Below the pieces are notes generated by a model. It was not told where the DNA came from. It saw nothing but the letters and a program-made list of their open reading frames with translations, and did not search any database. A stretch of DNA of 64,000 nucleotides, from contig NZ_JAMLJK010000001.1 in NCBI RefSeq assembly GCF_023700005.1, forward strand, positions 620,001-684,000, written 5' to 3'. Source of the stretch: Larsenimonas rhizosphaerae (GTDB lineage: Bacteria; Pseudomonadota; Gammaproteobacteria; Pseudomonadales; Halomonadaceae). Shown one piece after another: positions 51,635 to 63,967 of this stretch. Numbering within the stretch: position 1 is the first letter of the stretch; every line of letters begins with the position of its first letter. Position numbers and translations under genes: made by a program.

Positions 51635-53917
51635 ATGAGCAAGGAACGCACGTTCGAGTATCACCACCCGGCCGCCGGCTGGGGAGCGCTGAAATCCGTC
51701 AGCCGCTTCCTGCTTCAGAGCAGAGCCCCGGTGACCAATGTGCGGGCAATGTTGAAGCTGAATCAACCCGATGGATTTGACTGCCCCGGCTGCGCCTGGG
51801 GCGACCCGGAACACGGCTCATCGTTCGAGTTCTGCGAAAACGGCGTCAAGGCCGTGACCTGGGAAACCACGGCGAAGCGAGTGACGCCACGTTTCTTCGC
51901 CCGTTACAGCGTCAGTGAGATGAAGGGCTGGGACGACTTCCGCCTTGAGGATCAGGGGCGTTTGACCTCGCCCATGCGCTATAACGCTGACACGAATCAC
52001 TATGAGCCGATCAGCTGGGAAGCTGCCTATGACCTGATGGCCGATCACCTCCGGGCACTGGATGACCCCAACGAGGCATTGTTTTACACCTCCGGCAAGG
52101 CCTGCAATGAATCAGCCTGGGTCTTCCAGTTACTGGCTCGGCTTTATGGCACCAACAACATGCCGGACTGCTCCAACATGTGCCATGAGGCCAGCGGTGC
52201 GGCGCTTGAAGATGCGCTGGGCTCCGGCAAGGGCAGCGTGCTGCTGGAGGATTTCGAACAGGCCGAGGCTATCTTTACCTTCGGGCAGAACCCGGGAACC
52301 AACCACCCCCGCATGCTGGGAACGCTGCGTGAGGCGGCCGACCGTGGCTGCGAGATCGTGGCATTCAATACCCTGAAGGAACGTGGGCTTGAACGCTTCG
52401 CTGACCCGCAGCGCATGCTGGAAATGGCGCGGGCCGGCAGTGGTCAGATCAGTTCGCTGTATTTGTGCCCGGCACTTGGCGGCGACATGGCTGCTGCACG
52501 CGGCATGGCCAAGGTGCTGTTCGAGCGGGACGCCCAGCAGGGTAATGTCATCGATCATGACTTTGTCGCTCGCCATACCGATGGGCTGGCAGACTGGCAG
52601 CAGGTGGTCGAAGCCACGTCCTGGGCGGACATTGAAGACCAGTCCGGCTTGAGTCGCGATGAGATCACCAGTGCCGCCGAGGTCTACATGCGCTCCAGCG
52701 CGACCATCTTCTGCTGGGCCATGGGGCTGACCCAGCATGAGCACTCGGTCATCACGATTCGTGAACTGGTGAATCTTCTGCTACTGAAAGGCAATATCGG
52801 CAAGCCTGGGGCGGGCACCTGCCCGGTGCGGGGGCACTCCAATGTGCAGGGTGATCGCACCATGGGTATCTATGAAAAACCCTCCCCGGGCTTTCTGGAT
52901 GCACTGGAGGCGTATTACGGCGTCCCCATGCCGCGTGAGCACGGCGTGGATACGGTGGATTCGATTCGTGCCATGCGCGATGGCAAGGCAAGGGTCTTTA
53001 TTGGGCTGGCCGGCAACTTTGCTCGTGCTACCTCGGATTCCGAGGTCTGTGAACAGGCGCTGTCCGGCTGTAACCTGACCGTTCACATCAGTACCAAGCT
53101 CAATCGGAGTCATCTGGTCACTGGCCGGGATGCGTTGATTCTTCCCTGTATCGGCCGGGTTGAAGTGGACCGCAAGGCCGATGGCCAGGCACAGCTCATT
53201 ACGGTAGAAGACTCGATGAGCATGGTGCACGGGTCCAGCGGTATCCATAAGCCGGCGTCGAAGGCGCTTAGAAGTGAAGTCGAGATACTGACTCAGGTTG
53301 CCGAGCGGCTGCTGGGGAACGAGGTGGTCGACTGGGCATCACTGCGGGCAGACTATGATGTGATTCGTGAGCATATTGCCGGCGTGGTGCCAGGATTTAA
53401 CGACTTCAATCAGCGCGTTCGTGAGCCGCGTGGATTCTGGCTGGGCAATCCCGGTGCGGAGCGCATGTTTCCGACGGGCACCGGTCTGGCCCGATTCAGT
53501 GCGGCCGCCCTGCCGAAACAAGTGCTTCATCAGAAGATGCGCGAGCGCACCGGCTGGCTGACCCTTCAGACATTGAGAAGTCATGACCAGTACAACACCA
53601 CGGTGTACGGCTATAACGACCGTTATCGGGGTGTGGAAGGGCAACGCCAGGTGATCTTTCTCAATGAGCAGGATATGACACGACTGGGCGTCGAGGCGGG
53701 CGAATTTGTGGATCTGATCGGGGATGACAGTGATGGCCAGGTTCGCCGCGCCAACCACTTCAAGGTGGTGCGCTATGACACCCCGGCAGGCTGTGCCGCG
53801 GCGTACTACCCGGAAACCAACCCGTTGATTCCGCTTGATAGCGTCGGTGTGCGCAGTAATACCCCGAATTCGAAATCGGTAGCGATTCGACTTGAGCGCA
53901 GCCGGCGTCTGGCCTGA
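51635..53917 (+). CDS. FdhF/YdeP-type molybdopterin oxidoreductase
   Basis: 760 residues, close to E. coli YdeP (759). DCPGCAWGDPEHGSSFEFCENGVKAV carries a Cys cluster (CxxC and a third Cys) for an Fe-S centre. FTFGQNPGTNHPRML and GHSNVQGDRTMGIYEKP are molybdopterin contacts. The likely metal ligand is Cys in DCSNMCHEASGAAL, where FdhF has selenocysteine. Substrate is probably formate, given fdhD, but YdeP relatives are linked to acid resistance and their chemistry is unclear. No extra ferredoxin or NAD-binding domain is present and no electron-transfer subunit gene lies nearby. Confidence 0.85.
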   Translation: MSKERTFEYHHPAAGWGALKSVSRFLLQSRAPVTNVRAMLKLNQPDGFDCPGCAWGDPEHGSSFEFCENGVKAVTWETTAKRVTPRFFARYSVSEMKGWDDFRLEDQGRLTSPMRYNADTNHYEPISWEAAYDLMADHLRALDDPNEALFYTSGKACNESAWVFQLLARLYGTNNMPDCSNMCHEASGAALEDALGSGKGSVLLEDFEQAEAIFTFGQNPGTNHPRMLGTLREAADRGCEIVAFNTLKERGLERFADPQRMLEMARAGSGQISSLYLCPALGGDMAAARGMAKVLFERDAQQGNVIDHDFVARHTDGLADWQQVVEATSWADIEDQSGLSRDEITSAAEVYMRSSATIFCWAMGLTQHEHSVITIRELVNLLLLKGNIGKPGAGTCPVRGHSNVQGDRTMGIYEKPSPGFLDALEAYYGVPMPREHGVDTVDSIRAMRDGKARVFIGLAGNFARATSDSEVCEQALSGCNLTVHISTKLNRSHLVTGRDALILPCIGRVEVDRKADGQAQLITVEDSMSMVHGSSGIHKPASKALRSEVEILTQVAERLLGNEVVDWASLRADYDVIREHIAGVVPGFNDFNQRVREPRGFWLGNPGAERMFPTGTGLARFSAAALPKQVLHQKMRERTGWLTLQTLRSHDQYNTTVYGYNDRYRGVEGQRQVIFLNEQDMTRLGVEAGEFVDLIGDDSDGQVRRANHFKVVRYDTPAGCAAAYYPETNPLIPLDSVGVRSNTPNSKSVAIRLERSRRLA

Positions 53918-54168
53918 TGGATGACTTGATCGATCAGGCCGGCCGCATCGTGGCAGCCCACGGCGTGGACGCGCTCGAAGGGCTGGTTCTTGCACTGCTG
54001 GCCGAACGTTCGCCCCAGGCCACTGGTACCCTGGCCCGTAGGATGGCGCTGGAGCATGCACTGGTTCGGCGGTCTGCATCTCGGCTGGAAGAGGCTGGAT
54101 GGATAGCTTGCGAGCCTTCATCCGGCCGCAGCCCGGGCATGCGACTTACCCTCCTTGAAAGCCCCTGA
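53917..54168 (+). CDS. Small winged-helix-like protein coupled to the molybdoenzyme gene
   Basis: 83 residues. The A of its ATG is the last base of the preceding TGA (TGATG), so translation is coupled. LVLALLAERSPQATGTLARRMALEHALVRRSASRLEEAGWIACEP-type sequence has the shape of a MarR/PadR-like winged helix: helix, turn with Pro-Gln, recognition helix, then the EEAGW wing start. It is a small regulator or an accessory factor of the operon. No named family is recognised. The end runs into a GC-rich hairpin region. Confidence 0.65.
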   Translation: MDDLIDQAGRIVAAHGVDALEGLVLALLAERSPQATGTLARRMALEHALVRRSASRLEEAGWIACEPSSGRSPGMRLTLLESP

Positions 54169-54203
54169 TAACCGGGCGTTTCATTTGCAAACAATTTAAA
54201 ACA

Positions 54204-54219
54204 GCCCGCCATGGCGGGC
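54204..54219. terminator. Perfect hairpin after the formate dehydrogenase operon
   Basis: GCCCGCC, AT, GGCGGGC. T-rich sequence follows only on the minus strand, so it is a weak terminator for the plus strand. Confidence 0.45.
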
Positions 54220-54353
54220 CTGCTTCCGGTAAATCGTGTCTTATTAGCATATGGTTTATGGTCAACGCGCCCGCCTGCGTGGTTAAGCTTCGATAGCGGG
54301 CGTCAACTTCAACCATAACAGCGCCCGAGAGACATCCATTATCGGGGGCATCC

Positions 54354-56030
54354 ATGGCCATGGTTTCAGGACGCAGCCGAGGAGTTGCGCATGTCACGAA
54401 ACGGTTCGCCCTTGCGAGCAGCGCACTGGCGTTTTTATTGTCTGTGGCCCTGCCGGCAGCGCATGCCGCGTCCACATTTTCTCCTGCCTCAAAAAGCCTG
54501 CCGGAACTCAAACAGGCCCTGGATGACCAACGGATCAGCGCCGAAGCACTGGTCCGTTTTTACATGCGGCGCATTGATCGCTTTGAAAACAACGGCCCGG
54601 CCATCAATGCATTGCTGCGGGTCAACCCGGATGCCATTGCCCGGGCGCGCCGGATCGACAGGGCGCGCAGTGAGGGGCGGCCGGTAGGGCCACTGGCCGG
54701 GCTGCCATTCATCGTCAAGGACAATATCAACGTCAAGGGGTTGCCGACCACCGGGGGCTCGGTGGCGCTGCGTAATGCCATGCCACGGCAGGATGCCACG
54801 CTGGTGGCGCGCCTGAAAAAGGCCGGGGCCATCGTGCTGGCCAAGGGCAACATGACCGAATTTGCTTCCTCGTTCGGCAAGCCAGGGTACAGTTCGCTGG
54901 GAGGTACCACGCGCAACCCCTATAACCCGGACCGCTACGCATCAGGCTCCAGCAGTGGCCCGGCCGCCGGTGTGGCCGCTGATCTGGCAGCCTTCGGCAT
55001 CGGCACGGATACCGAAGGATCGGTGCGCGGCCCGGCGAGCGTGACCGGGCTGGTCGGGCTCAGGCCCACGATCGGGCTGATAAGCCGCAGCGGTATTCTG
55101 CCGTTGTCGCCGTCCTTTGATACCCCGGGGCCGATTACTCGTACCGTGAGCGGCAGTGCCATGATCACGCAGGTCATGGCCGGGCGGGATCCCGGGGATC
55201 AGGTAACCCAGTTGGCTCCCGACAACACGTCGACCCGTTATTATCCGGTGGCCGGGACCGCACTGGCCGGCCAGCGTATTGGTGTCATCAGCGGCATTGG
55301 CGGTGCCAACCAGCAGGTAGACCAGGCGATGAAGACGTTTGTGGCGCGGCTTGAACGGCAGGGCGCTACCGTCGTCCCGATTAGCCTGCCGGCCGCATTC
55401 GGCGATCTGTGGGCCAGCGTTATCGCGCCGGTGCAAAACGCTGAATTTCGTCCCGGCGTGGAACGGTTTCTCAGTGAGGAGGTGACCGGGGGGCCGCCGG
55501 ACATGAGCAATATCATCAAGCGATGCGAGGAAAACAACCGTGTTCATCCCCATCGCCAGGTCAATCCGGAGCGTATTCGTGGCATGGAGGCCACTTTGAA
55601 TCGACATGCCACGGCGTCGCCCAACTATCTGGACGATGTTTCCTGGCGACTGCCGGCTCTTCGCAGACAGCTGCACCAGCTGATGGATACTGCTGATGTC
55701 ACCGCTCTGGCCTTTCCCACGCGAGACTGTCCGGCATATCCCCGTACGCCGGCAGGTAAAAAAGGCTTTGAATGTCGCACGGTCGCCCATGAGCCGATGG
55801 CCTATCTGGCGACGGTCAGTGGTTTTCCGGAAATCACCTTCCCCATGGGGATGACCACGGCCGGGCTGCCCATGGGCGTATCCCTGCTGGCGCGACCGTT
55901 TCAGGAAACGACGCTGTTTCAGCTGGCGACACCGCTTGAGCAGGCGATTCCTGCGCCGCGCTGGACACCGGACCTTCCCCTTTCCACCGGCTGGCGCTCA
56001 CAGGTCATTGCGACGACAGCGCCGCCCTGA
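54354..56030 (+). CDS. Exported amidase-signature hydrolase
   Basis: 558 residues with a signal sequence (hydrophobic about 19-38, LASSALAFLLSVALPAAHA). The Ser-Ser-Lys triad is visible: Lys in PFIVKDNINVKG (about 122), the first Ser in GSSSGPAAGVAA (about 199), and the nucleophile Ser in GTDTEGSVRGPAS (about 223). The family hydrolyses amides; the periplasmic location suggests a nutrient peptide or amide substrate, which is unknown. GGGGG before the ATG may serve as ribosome site; alternative start ATG 54360. Its 3' end overlaps the convergent trpI gene by 26 bases. Confidence 0.85.
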   Translation: MAMVSGRSRGVAHVTKRFALASSALAFLLSVALPAAHAASTFSPASKSLPELKQALDDQRISAEALVRFYMRRIDRFENNGPAINALLRVNPDAIARARRIDRARSEGRPVGPLAGLPFIVKDNINVKGLPTTGGSVALRNAMPRQDATLVARLKKAGAIVLAKGNMTEFASSFGKPGYSSLGGTTRNPYNPDRYASGSSSGPAAGVAADLAAFGIGTDTEGSVRGPASVTGLVGLRPTIGLISRSGILPLSPSFDTPGPITRTVSGSAMITQVMAGRDPGDQVTQLAPDNTSTRYYPVAGTALAGQRIGVISGIGGANQQVDQAMKTFVARLERQGATVVPISLPAAFGDLWASVIAPVQNAEFRPGVERFLSEEVTGGPPDMSNIIKRCEENNRVHPHRQVNPERIRGMEATLNRHATASPNYLDDVSWRLPALRRQLHQLMDTADVTALAFPTRDCPAYPRTPAGKKGFECRTVAHEPMAYLATVSGFPEITFPMGMTTAGLPMGVSLLARPFQETTLFQLATPLEQAIPAPRWTPDLPLSTGWRSQVIATTAPP

Positions 56031-56883
56031 ACCAGTGGGTCAGGGCATCATGGCGAGCGGCAGGCACCTGATCGCCCGACCACAGTACCAGTTGTCCTGG
56101 CGTTTCAACGAAGCCCCAGGGGGCCACCAGCCGACCCGCCCGTAGATCATCTTCGACCAGAAGCCTGGGGGCGATGGCCATGCCGATCCCGGAGGTTGCC
56201 GCTTCCAGCAGGTAGTAGAGATGTTCAAACCCCTGGCCATAGACAAGGCTGTCAGGATCGACACCACAGGCCGAGGCCCACTGGGGCCAGGCCGACGGGC
56301 GTGACGCAGTATAAAGGAGGGGCGTGCCGGAAAGCGCAGAGGCCGGCACTTTCTGCCATTGTTCGCCCAGCGCCGGAGTGGTGACCGGCCCGATGCATTC
56401 TGCCTGCAAGGGGCTGATGCGGGCATCCTCCGGCAGGGTATCAATAAACAGCAGAGAGGTTTCCTGTGGGCGGTGGGCCGGTGACGCGGCGTCCTCCTGA
56501 TGTGCGACCTGAACATCGATATCCGGCACGTCTGCCTTCAGCGCTTCCCAGCGAGGGATCAGCCATCGGGCCAGAAAGCTGCCCGGGCAGCGCAGTACGA
56601 GCGGGCGTGTGGTCTGTTCAAGCGATAGCTGGTCACAGCTTTCCTGAAGCTGTGTCAGCCCGCGATGCACTCCTTCGTAAAGGCGGATACCTTCGGCGCT
56701 CGGTCGCAGGCCACGCCCGGCACGCACCAGCAGGGCACAGCCAAAATGGGCTTCCAGTGTTTTCAGATGGCGGCTGACCGCCCCGTGAGTGACATGCAGG
56801 GCGTCGGACGCGGCCTTGACGCTGCCAAGCCGCACCGTGGCTTCGAAGGCGCGCAGTGCATTGAGAGGAGGCAGTGAAGGCAT
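56005..56883 (-). CDS. trpI: LysR-type activator of trpBA (TrpI)
   Basis: 292 residues: HTH region LNALRAFEATVRLGSVKAASDALHVTHGAVSRHLKTLE, the GcvA/TrpI-type motif, and a regular two-lobed effector domain. It diverges from trpB 159 bases away, exactly as in pseudomonads, where TrpI binds indoleglycerol phosphate and activates trpBA. The final 26 bases overlap the convergent amidase gene. The call is mostly from family plus context; a GcvA-like regulator of another gene is less likely. Confidence 0.85.
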   Translation of the reverse strand: MPSLPPLNALRAFEATVRLGSVKAASDALHVTHGAVSRHLKTLEAHFGCALLVRAGRGLRPSAEGIRLYEGVHRGLTQLQESCDQLSLEQTTRPLVLRCPGSFLARWLIPRWEALKADVPDIDVQVAHQEDAASPAHRPQETSLLFIDTLPEDARISPLQAECIGPVTTPALGEQWQKVPASALSGTPLLYTASRPSAWPQWASACGVDPDSLVYGQGFEHLYYLLEAATSGIGMAIAPRLLVEDDLRAGRLVAPWGFVETPGQLVLWSGDQVPAARHDALTHWFRAALSSQ

Positions 56884-56969
56884 GGCATGTCCGTCAGTTT
56901 TTTTGAAGAGTGTGGCTCCAGGCCACGCATTGCTTCGTAAAATAGGTGATTTTTTTTAACCTGTCAGTG

Positions 56970-56987
56970 ATAAAACTTCGCTTTTAT
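56970..56987. promoter_or_regulatory. Inverted repeat in the trpI-trpB intergenic region
   Basis: ATAAAA (56970-56975) and TTTTAT (56982-56987) around CTTCGC, 56 bases before the trpB start. It could be part of the TrpI operator or the -10 region. Confidence 0.3.
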
Positions 56988-57042
56988 TTCAAGGCCACTG
57001 TGCCATGCTGTACCCATATTTATGAATACTGGAGTGTATTTC

Positions 57043-58263
57043 ATGACCGCATTGGCATCCCTGCCGGACCACAACGGCTTTTTCGGCGATTTTGGCGGCC
57101 AGTTTGTGGCAGAAACCCTGATGCCGCTCATTCTCGAGCTTCAGGGCTGCTACGACGCTGCCAAACAGGATCCGGCCTTTCATGAAGAGCTGGCCTACTT
57201 TCAGCGCGACTATGTTGGTCGGCCCAACCCGTTGTATTACGCAGAGCGGCTGAGCGAGCATCTGGGCGGAGCAAAAATCTATTTCAAGCGTGAAGAGCTC
57301 AACCACACCGGCGCGCACAAGATCAATAACTGTATCGGCCAGATCCTGCTGGCACGGCGGATGGGCAAGAACCGCATCATTGCCGAAACCGGCGCCGGCA
57401 TGCACGGCGTGGCAACGGCCACCGTAGCGGCACGGTTTGGCATGGACTGTGTGATCTACATGGGCTCGACGGATATCGAGCGTCAGCAGCAGAACGTGTT
57501 TCGCATGCGTCTGCTGGGTGCCGAGGTCATTCCGGTGACCTCCGGTACCGGTACCCTGAAGGATGCGATGAACGAAGCGTTGCGCGACTGGGTGACCAAC
57601 GTTGACAGCACGTTCTATATCATCGGGACGGTAGCAGGCCCGCATCCGTATCCGGCCATGGTGCGTGACTTCCAGGCGGTGATCGGGCGTGAAACCCGTG
57701 ATCAGATGCTTGAGAAGGAACAGCGTCTGCCCGATTCGATCGTGGCCTGTATCGGCGGTGGCTCCAATGCCATGGGGATCTTCCATCCGTTTCTGAATGA
57801 CGACAGCGTTGCCATGATCGGTGTTGAAGCGGCCGGGCACGGTATCGAGACCGGCGAGCATGCAGCCAGTCTGAATGGTGGGGTGCCGGGCGTGCTGCAC
57901 GGCAACCGTACCTACCTGCTGCAGAATGATGATGGTCAGATCAAGGACGCTCATTCCATCTCGGCCGGGCTGGACTATCCGGGCATCGGGCCGGAGCATG
58001 CCTACCTGAAGGACAATGGCCGGGTCGAGTACGTATCGATTACCGACAGCGAAGCACTTGAAGCCTTCCAGCTGTGCTGCCGCAAGGAAGGTATCATTCC
58101 GGCGCTTGAAACCGCTCACGCCCTGGCCGAGATCGTCAAGCGGGCGCCGTCACTGCCGTCGGACCACCTGATGGTGCTCAACATGAGCGGGCGTGGTGAC
58201 AAGGACATGATGAGCGTGGCGCATTATCTGGGTGAGACGATGGAAAAAGGAGATAACGCATGA
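57043..58263 (+). CDS. trpB: Tryptophan synthase beta chain
   Basis: 406 residues. [19 protein letters not shown] opens the protein, [11 protein letters not shown] holds the PLP Lys, and [20 protein letters not shown] and [16 protein letters not shown] complete the signature set. It joins indole to serine with TrpA in the alpha2-beta2 complex. Start ATG 57043 is preferred (GGAG upstream); ATG 57022 would add seven residues. trpA overlaps by four bases. Confidence 0.96.
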   Translation: MTALASLPDHNGFFGDFGGQFVAETLMPLILELQGCYDAAKQDPAFHEELAYFQRDYVGRPNPLYYAERLSEHLGGAKIYFKREELNHTGAHKINNCIGQILLARRMGKNRIIAETGAGMHGVATATVAARFGMDCVIYMGSTDIERQQQNVFRMRLLGAEVIPVTSGTGTLKDAMNEALRDWVTNVDSTFYIIGTVAGPHPYPAMVRDFQAVIGRETRDQMLEKEQRLPDSIVACIGGGSNAMGIFHPFLNDDSVAMIGVEAAGHGIETGEHAASLNGGVPGVLHGNRTYLLQNDDGQIKDAHSISAGLDYPGIGPEHAYLKDNGRVEYVSITDSEALEAFQLCCRKEGIIPALETAHALAEIVKRAPSLPSDHLMVLNMSGRGDKDMMSVAHYLGETMEKGDNA

Positions 58264-59111
58264 GCCAGCAGGCCACCGTGACACACGCTGAAGTAACGTC
58301 TCGCATTACGCGTCGTTTCGAGGCGCTGAAACAGCAGAATCGCGCTGCGCTGGTCACCTTTGTGACCGCGGGCGACCCCGATACGGCCACTTCTCAGGCC
58401 ATTCTTGACGGACTGCCCGCCGCCGGGGCCGACATCATCGAGCTGGGCATGCCGTTCACGGATCCGATGGCTGATGGCCCATCCATCCAGAAGGCGGCGC
58501 AGCGTGCCTTGAAGGCCGGTCAGGACCAGCATAAAACGCTGGATATGGTACGCAGGTTCCGTGAACACGATCAGGATACCCCGATCGTGCTGATGGGCTA
58601 TTACAACCCGATTTATCGTTTTGGCGTGGATGCATTTCTGCGCGAGGCCAGGGACGTGGGTGTTGATGGGCTGATCGTGGTGGATCTGCCTCCCGAGCAC
58701 GACAGCGAGCTGTGCCTGCCGGCGGCCGAATATGGGCTGAATTTCATTCGCCTGGCCACGCCGACCACCAACGATGCACGGCTGCCGAAGGTACTGGAAA
58801 ACACATCCGGCTTTTTATATTACGTGTCAGTGGCTGGTGTGACGGGGGCCGGTTCGGCCTCGAGCGAAGCGGTGGAGCGTGCGGTCGCACGTCTTCAACT
58901 GCATTCCCGTTTGCCGGTAGCGGTAGGGTTTGGCATCAAGACCTCCGAGCAGGCGGCCGATGTCGCGCGCGCAGCCGATGGTGTGGTCGTGGGTTCGGCA
59001 CTGGTCAATTGCATTGAGCAGGCCGCTACGCGTGAAGACGCGATCAGGGCTGTACATGCGCTGACGGCCGAGTTGGCTGAAGGCGTACGTGGTGCCCGCC
59101 ACACCGGATAA
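58260..59111 (+). CDS. trpA: Tryptophan synthase alpha chain
   Basis: 283 residues, slightly longer than the usual 268 through an N-terminal extension. [29 protein letters not shown] (catalytic Glu and Asp), [13 protein letters not shown] and [12 protein letters not shown] are the family blocks. It cleaves indole-3-glycerol phosphate to indole and channels it to TrpB. The start overlaps the trpB stop (ATGA). The I78-like lipoprotein gene follows 35 bases later, with no terminator between. Confidence 0.96.
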   Translation: MSQQATVTHAEVTSRITRRFEALKQQNRAALVTFVTAGDPDTATSQAILDGLPAAGADIIELGMPFTDPMADGPSIQKAAQRALKAGQDQHKTLDMVRRFREHDQDTPIVLMGYYNPIYRFGVDAFLREARDVGVDGLIVVDLPPEHDSELCLPAAEYGLNFIRLATPTTNDARLPKVLENTSGFLYYVSVAGVTGAGSASSEAVERAVARLQLHSRLPVAVGFGIKTSEQAADVARAADGVVVGSALVNCIEQAATREDAIRAVHALTAELAEGVRGARHTG

Positions 59112-59146
59112 GCCGGACATTTGACGATCAGGGAGATGAGTCTGCC

Positions 59147-59482
59147 ATGAGAGTGTTTCAAAAGGGGCTTTATGTGGCCGCGCTGGGGATGGCCCTGTCA
59201 GGCTGCTCATTATTCGGCAATTCACCGGTGTCCGATAATGAATCAGCGACGGACACGGCCACCAGTCATACTGTCCCCGAGGTCAGGTGTTCAACCGACC
59301 GGCTGGATGCGCTGGTCGGCAAGCCTCTGACGCCTGATGCACGTCAGACGATTGTGGATGACAGCGGCGCGACTTCTTATCGAATGCTGCGTCCTGATAC
59401 GGTAGTAACGCAGGAGTATGATCCTGATCGACTCAATATCACGATCGATAACGAGCTCATCAGCCGGTTTTCCTGCGGCTGA
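59147..59482 (+). CDS. I78-type peptidase-inhibitor-like lipoprotein
   Basis: 111 residues: signal peptide with lipobox LSGC (Cys22), an acidic Ser/Asp/Thr linker, and a domain from about 48 with the I78 inhibitor pattern, starting VRCSTDRLDALVGKPLT and continuing RMLRPDTVVTQEYDPDRLNITID up to ISRFSCG, with the two flanking Cys that form the family disulfide. Such proteins inhibit serine proteases or stabilise envelope proteins. It is probably read through from trpBA (35-base gap) and ends in a strong terminator. The protease target is unknown. Confidence 0.82.
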   Translation: MRVFQKGLYVAALGMALSGCSLFGNSPVSDNESATDTATSHTVPEVRCSTDRLDALVGKPLTPDARQTIVDDSGATSYRMLRPDTVVTQEYDPDRLNITIDNELISRFSCG

Positions 59483-59506
59483 GTGCCTTTCTGCCGAACG
59501 TCCATG

Positions 59507-59535
59507 AAAAACGCCCCGCAGTGCGGGGCGTTTTT
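59507..59535 (+). terminator. Terminator of the trpBA-I78 unit
   Basis: AAAAACGCCCCGC, AGT, GCGGGGCGTTTTT. Confidence 0.9.
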
Positions 59536-59597
59536 CCGTGTGCTGTATGTCAGGCAGCCAGCACTTTCACAGGATGAACAAGGCATTGCCGTCTCAC

Positions 59598-59625
59598 GAC
59601 AACGCCCGGCGTACCGGGCGTTGTC
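59598..59625 (-). terminator. Hairpin downstream of nrdB, no T-run
   Basis: GACAACGCCCGG and CCGGGCGTTGTC, a perfect 12-bp repeat around a four-base loop. It lies 35 bases beyond the nrdB stop on the minus strand. There is no T-run, so it may protect the 3' end. Confidence 0.5.
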
Positions 59626-59659
59626 GATTGGACGGGAGAACGAGCTCAAGAATGCCCGA

Positions 59660-60754
59660 TCAGTCCCAGCTCAGTGCGCCGCCGGTCTGATATTCGGTGA
59701 CCCGTGTTTCAAAGAAGTTCTTCTCTTTTGGCAGGTCGATGATTTCAGACATCCATGGGAAGGGGTTGTCCACTTCCGGATACAGCGGGGCAAGGCCGAT
59801 CTGTTCGGCACGACGGTTGGTAATGAAGTGCATGTATTCCTCGCACAGCTCGGCGTTGATGCCGAGGATGCCGCGAGGCATGGTTTCACGACCGTAGGCG
59901 ACTTCCAGTTCGCAGGCCTTTCTGAGCATGCCACGTACTTCTTCCTGGAATGCCTCATCCCACAGGTGCGGGTTCTCGACCTTGATCTGGTTGATGCAGT
60001 CGATACCGAAATTCAGGTGGATGGATTCATCGCGCAGGATGTACTGGTACTGTTCGGCGATGCCCACCATCTTGTTGCGCCGACCCAGTGACAGGATCTG
60101 GGCAAAACCGGTGTAGAACCACATGCCTTCAAAAATGACGTAGAAGGCGATCAGGTCACGCAGAAATGCCTGATCCCGTTCCGGCGTGCCAGTCTGGAAT
60201 TCATTGCTTTCCAGGTTCTGGGTGTACTGCAGTGCCCAGGCATCCTTTTCAGTGATGGCCGGTACTTCACGGTACATGTTGAACAGCTCGCCTTCATCAA
60301 GGCCGAGCGAGGTGCAGATGTACTGGAACGTATGCGTGTGAATCGCTTCCTCGAACGCCTGGCGCAGCAGGTACTGGCGGCACTCGGGGTTGGTGATGTT
60401 GCGATAGATGGCCAGCACGATGTTATTGGCGACCAGCGATTCCGCCGTGGCGAAAAAGCCAAGGTTGCGCTTGAGCATCAGTACTTCGTCTTCGGTCAAC
60501 CCGTGCTGGCTGTTGATCGGCGCACGCCAGGTCGCGATGTCGGCCTGCATGGATACCTCGGTAGGCATCCAGTGGTTGTTGCACGCGTTAAGGTACTTTT
60601 CCCAGGCCCAGGTGTACTTCAGGGGCAGCAGCTGATTGACGTCGCTGCGGCCATTGATCATGGCCTTTTCGCTGGCATCAATGCGCTGGGCGCCGGCAAC
60701 GATATTGCCAAGCCCGGTGGTATCGATCTGATCGTCGGTCGTGGTCGCTTGCAT
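59660..60754 (-). CDS. nrdB: Class Ia ribonucleotide reductase, beta subunit
   Basis: 364 residues. [17 protein letters not shown] gives the first metal Glu region; [21 protein letters not shown] holds Glu-x2-His. The second iron pair is in [12 protein letters not shown] and [11 protein letters not shown]. It carries the diiron-tyrosyl radical centre for NrdA. Start ATG 60754 follows AGCAAGGAGCGTTTC; an earlier in-frame ATG at 60784 lacks a ribosome site. It is co-transcribed with nrdA across 89 bases that contain a hairpin. The last 20 residues match the usual C-terminal docking tail. Confidence 0.93.
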   Translation of the reverse strand: MQATTTDDQIDTTGLGNIVAGAQRIDASEKAMINGRSDVNQLLPLKYTWAWEKYLNACNNHWMPTEVSMQADIATWRAPINSQHGLTEDEVLMLKRNLGFFATAESLVANNIVLAIYRNITNPECRQYLLRQAFEEAIHTHTFQYICTSLGLDEGELFNMYREVPAITEKDAWALQYTQNLESNEFQTGTPERDQAFLRDLIAFYVIFEGMWFYTGFAQILSLGRRNKMVGIAEQYQYILRDESIHLNFGIDCINQIKVENPHLWDEAFQEEVRGMLRKACELEVAYGRETMPRGILGINAELCEEYMHFITNRRAEQIGLAPLYPEVDNPFPWMSEIIDLPKEKNFFETRVTEYQTGGALSWD

Positions 60755-60809
60755 GAAACGCTCCTTGCTTGCCCTGCCGGGCATGGCCGGCAGCTTTTAA
60801 TGAGGTAAA

Positions 60810-60832
60810 CCCGGCAGGGGAGACCTGCCGGG
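60810..60832. promoter_or_regulatory. Intercistronic hairpin between nrdA and nrdB
   Basis: CCCGGCAGG (60810-60818) and CCTGCCGGG (60824-60832) with a five-base loop, just after the nrdA stop on the minus strand. It could adjust the NrdA:NrdB ratio by partial termination or RNA protection; inferred. Confidence 0.45.
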
Positions 60833-60843
60833 AGAGGACTGCC

Positions 60844-63720
<2,877 letters not shown>

Positions 63721-63850
63721 GGACTCACCTTTATATGTACAAGATGTACCGGTTATTTCTCGCCACGCCGCGCCTGCGCTGTCTGTGCGACAAAACGCTT
63801 GAAGGTACGGGGAAACAGGGGCTTGACGGAGAAAGCAAAAAATGGTTCAA

Positions 63851-63897
63851 ACCCCATATGTAGGGGTTTTTGAATCTGTGGGCACAAGATAAGCCAT
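63851..63897. promoter_or_regulatory. Paired NrdR-like boxes before nrdA
   Basis: Box 1 (63851-63866) is ACCCCATATGTAGGGG, a dyad around CATATG, with 11 of 16 positions of the NrdR consensus. Box 2 (63882-63897) starts exactly 31 bases later and keeps the left half (CACAAGATA). A 31-bp offset, three helical turns, is the usual spacing for NrdR pairs. Confidence 0.5.
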
Positions 63898-63946
63898 TAA
63901 CGTGATCCTATCAAGAGCGTGTTCGGGGTGCTGGATGGTGTCTTCC

Positions 63947-63967
63947 TGTGGGTAAACCTGTGTGTAA
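63947..63967. promoter_or_regulatory. Two near-consensus DnaA boxes upstream of nrdA
   Basis: TGTGGGTAA (63947-63955) and TGTGTGTAA (63959-63967) each differ by one base from the DnaA box TGTGNAWAA. DnaA control of nrdAB is known in enterobacteria. The 280 bases between the nrdA start and the window edge show no gene. Confidence 0.4.

Noticed and set aside
56989-58119. A 376-codon minus-strand frame opposite trpB
   Set aside because: Antisense of strongly conserved TrpB sequence, no own family resemblance.
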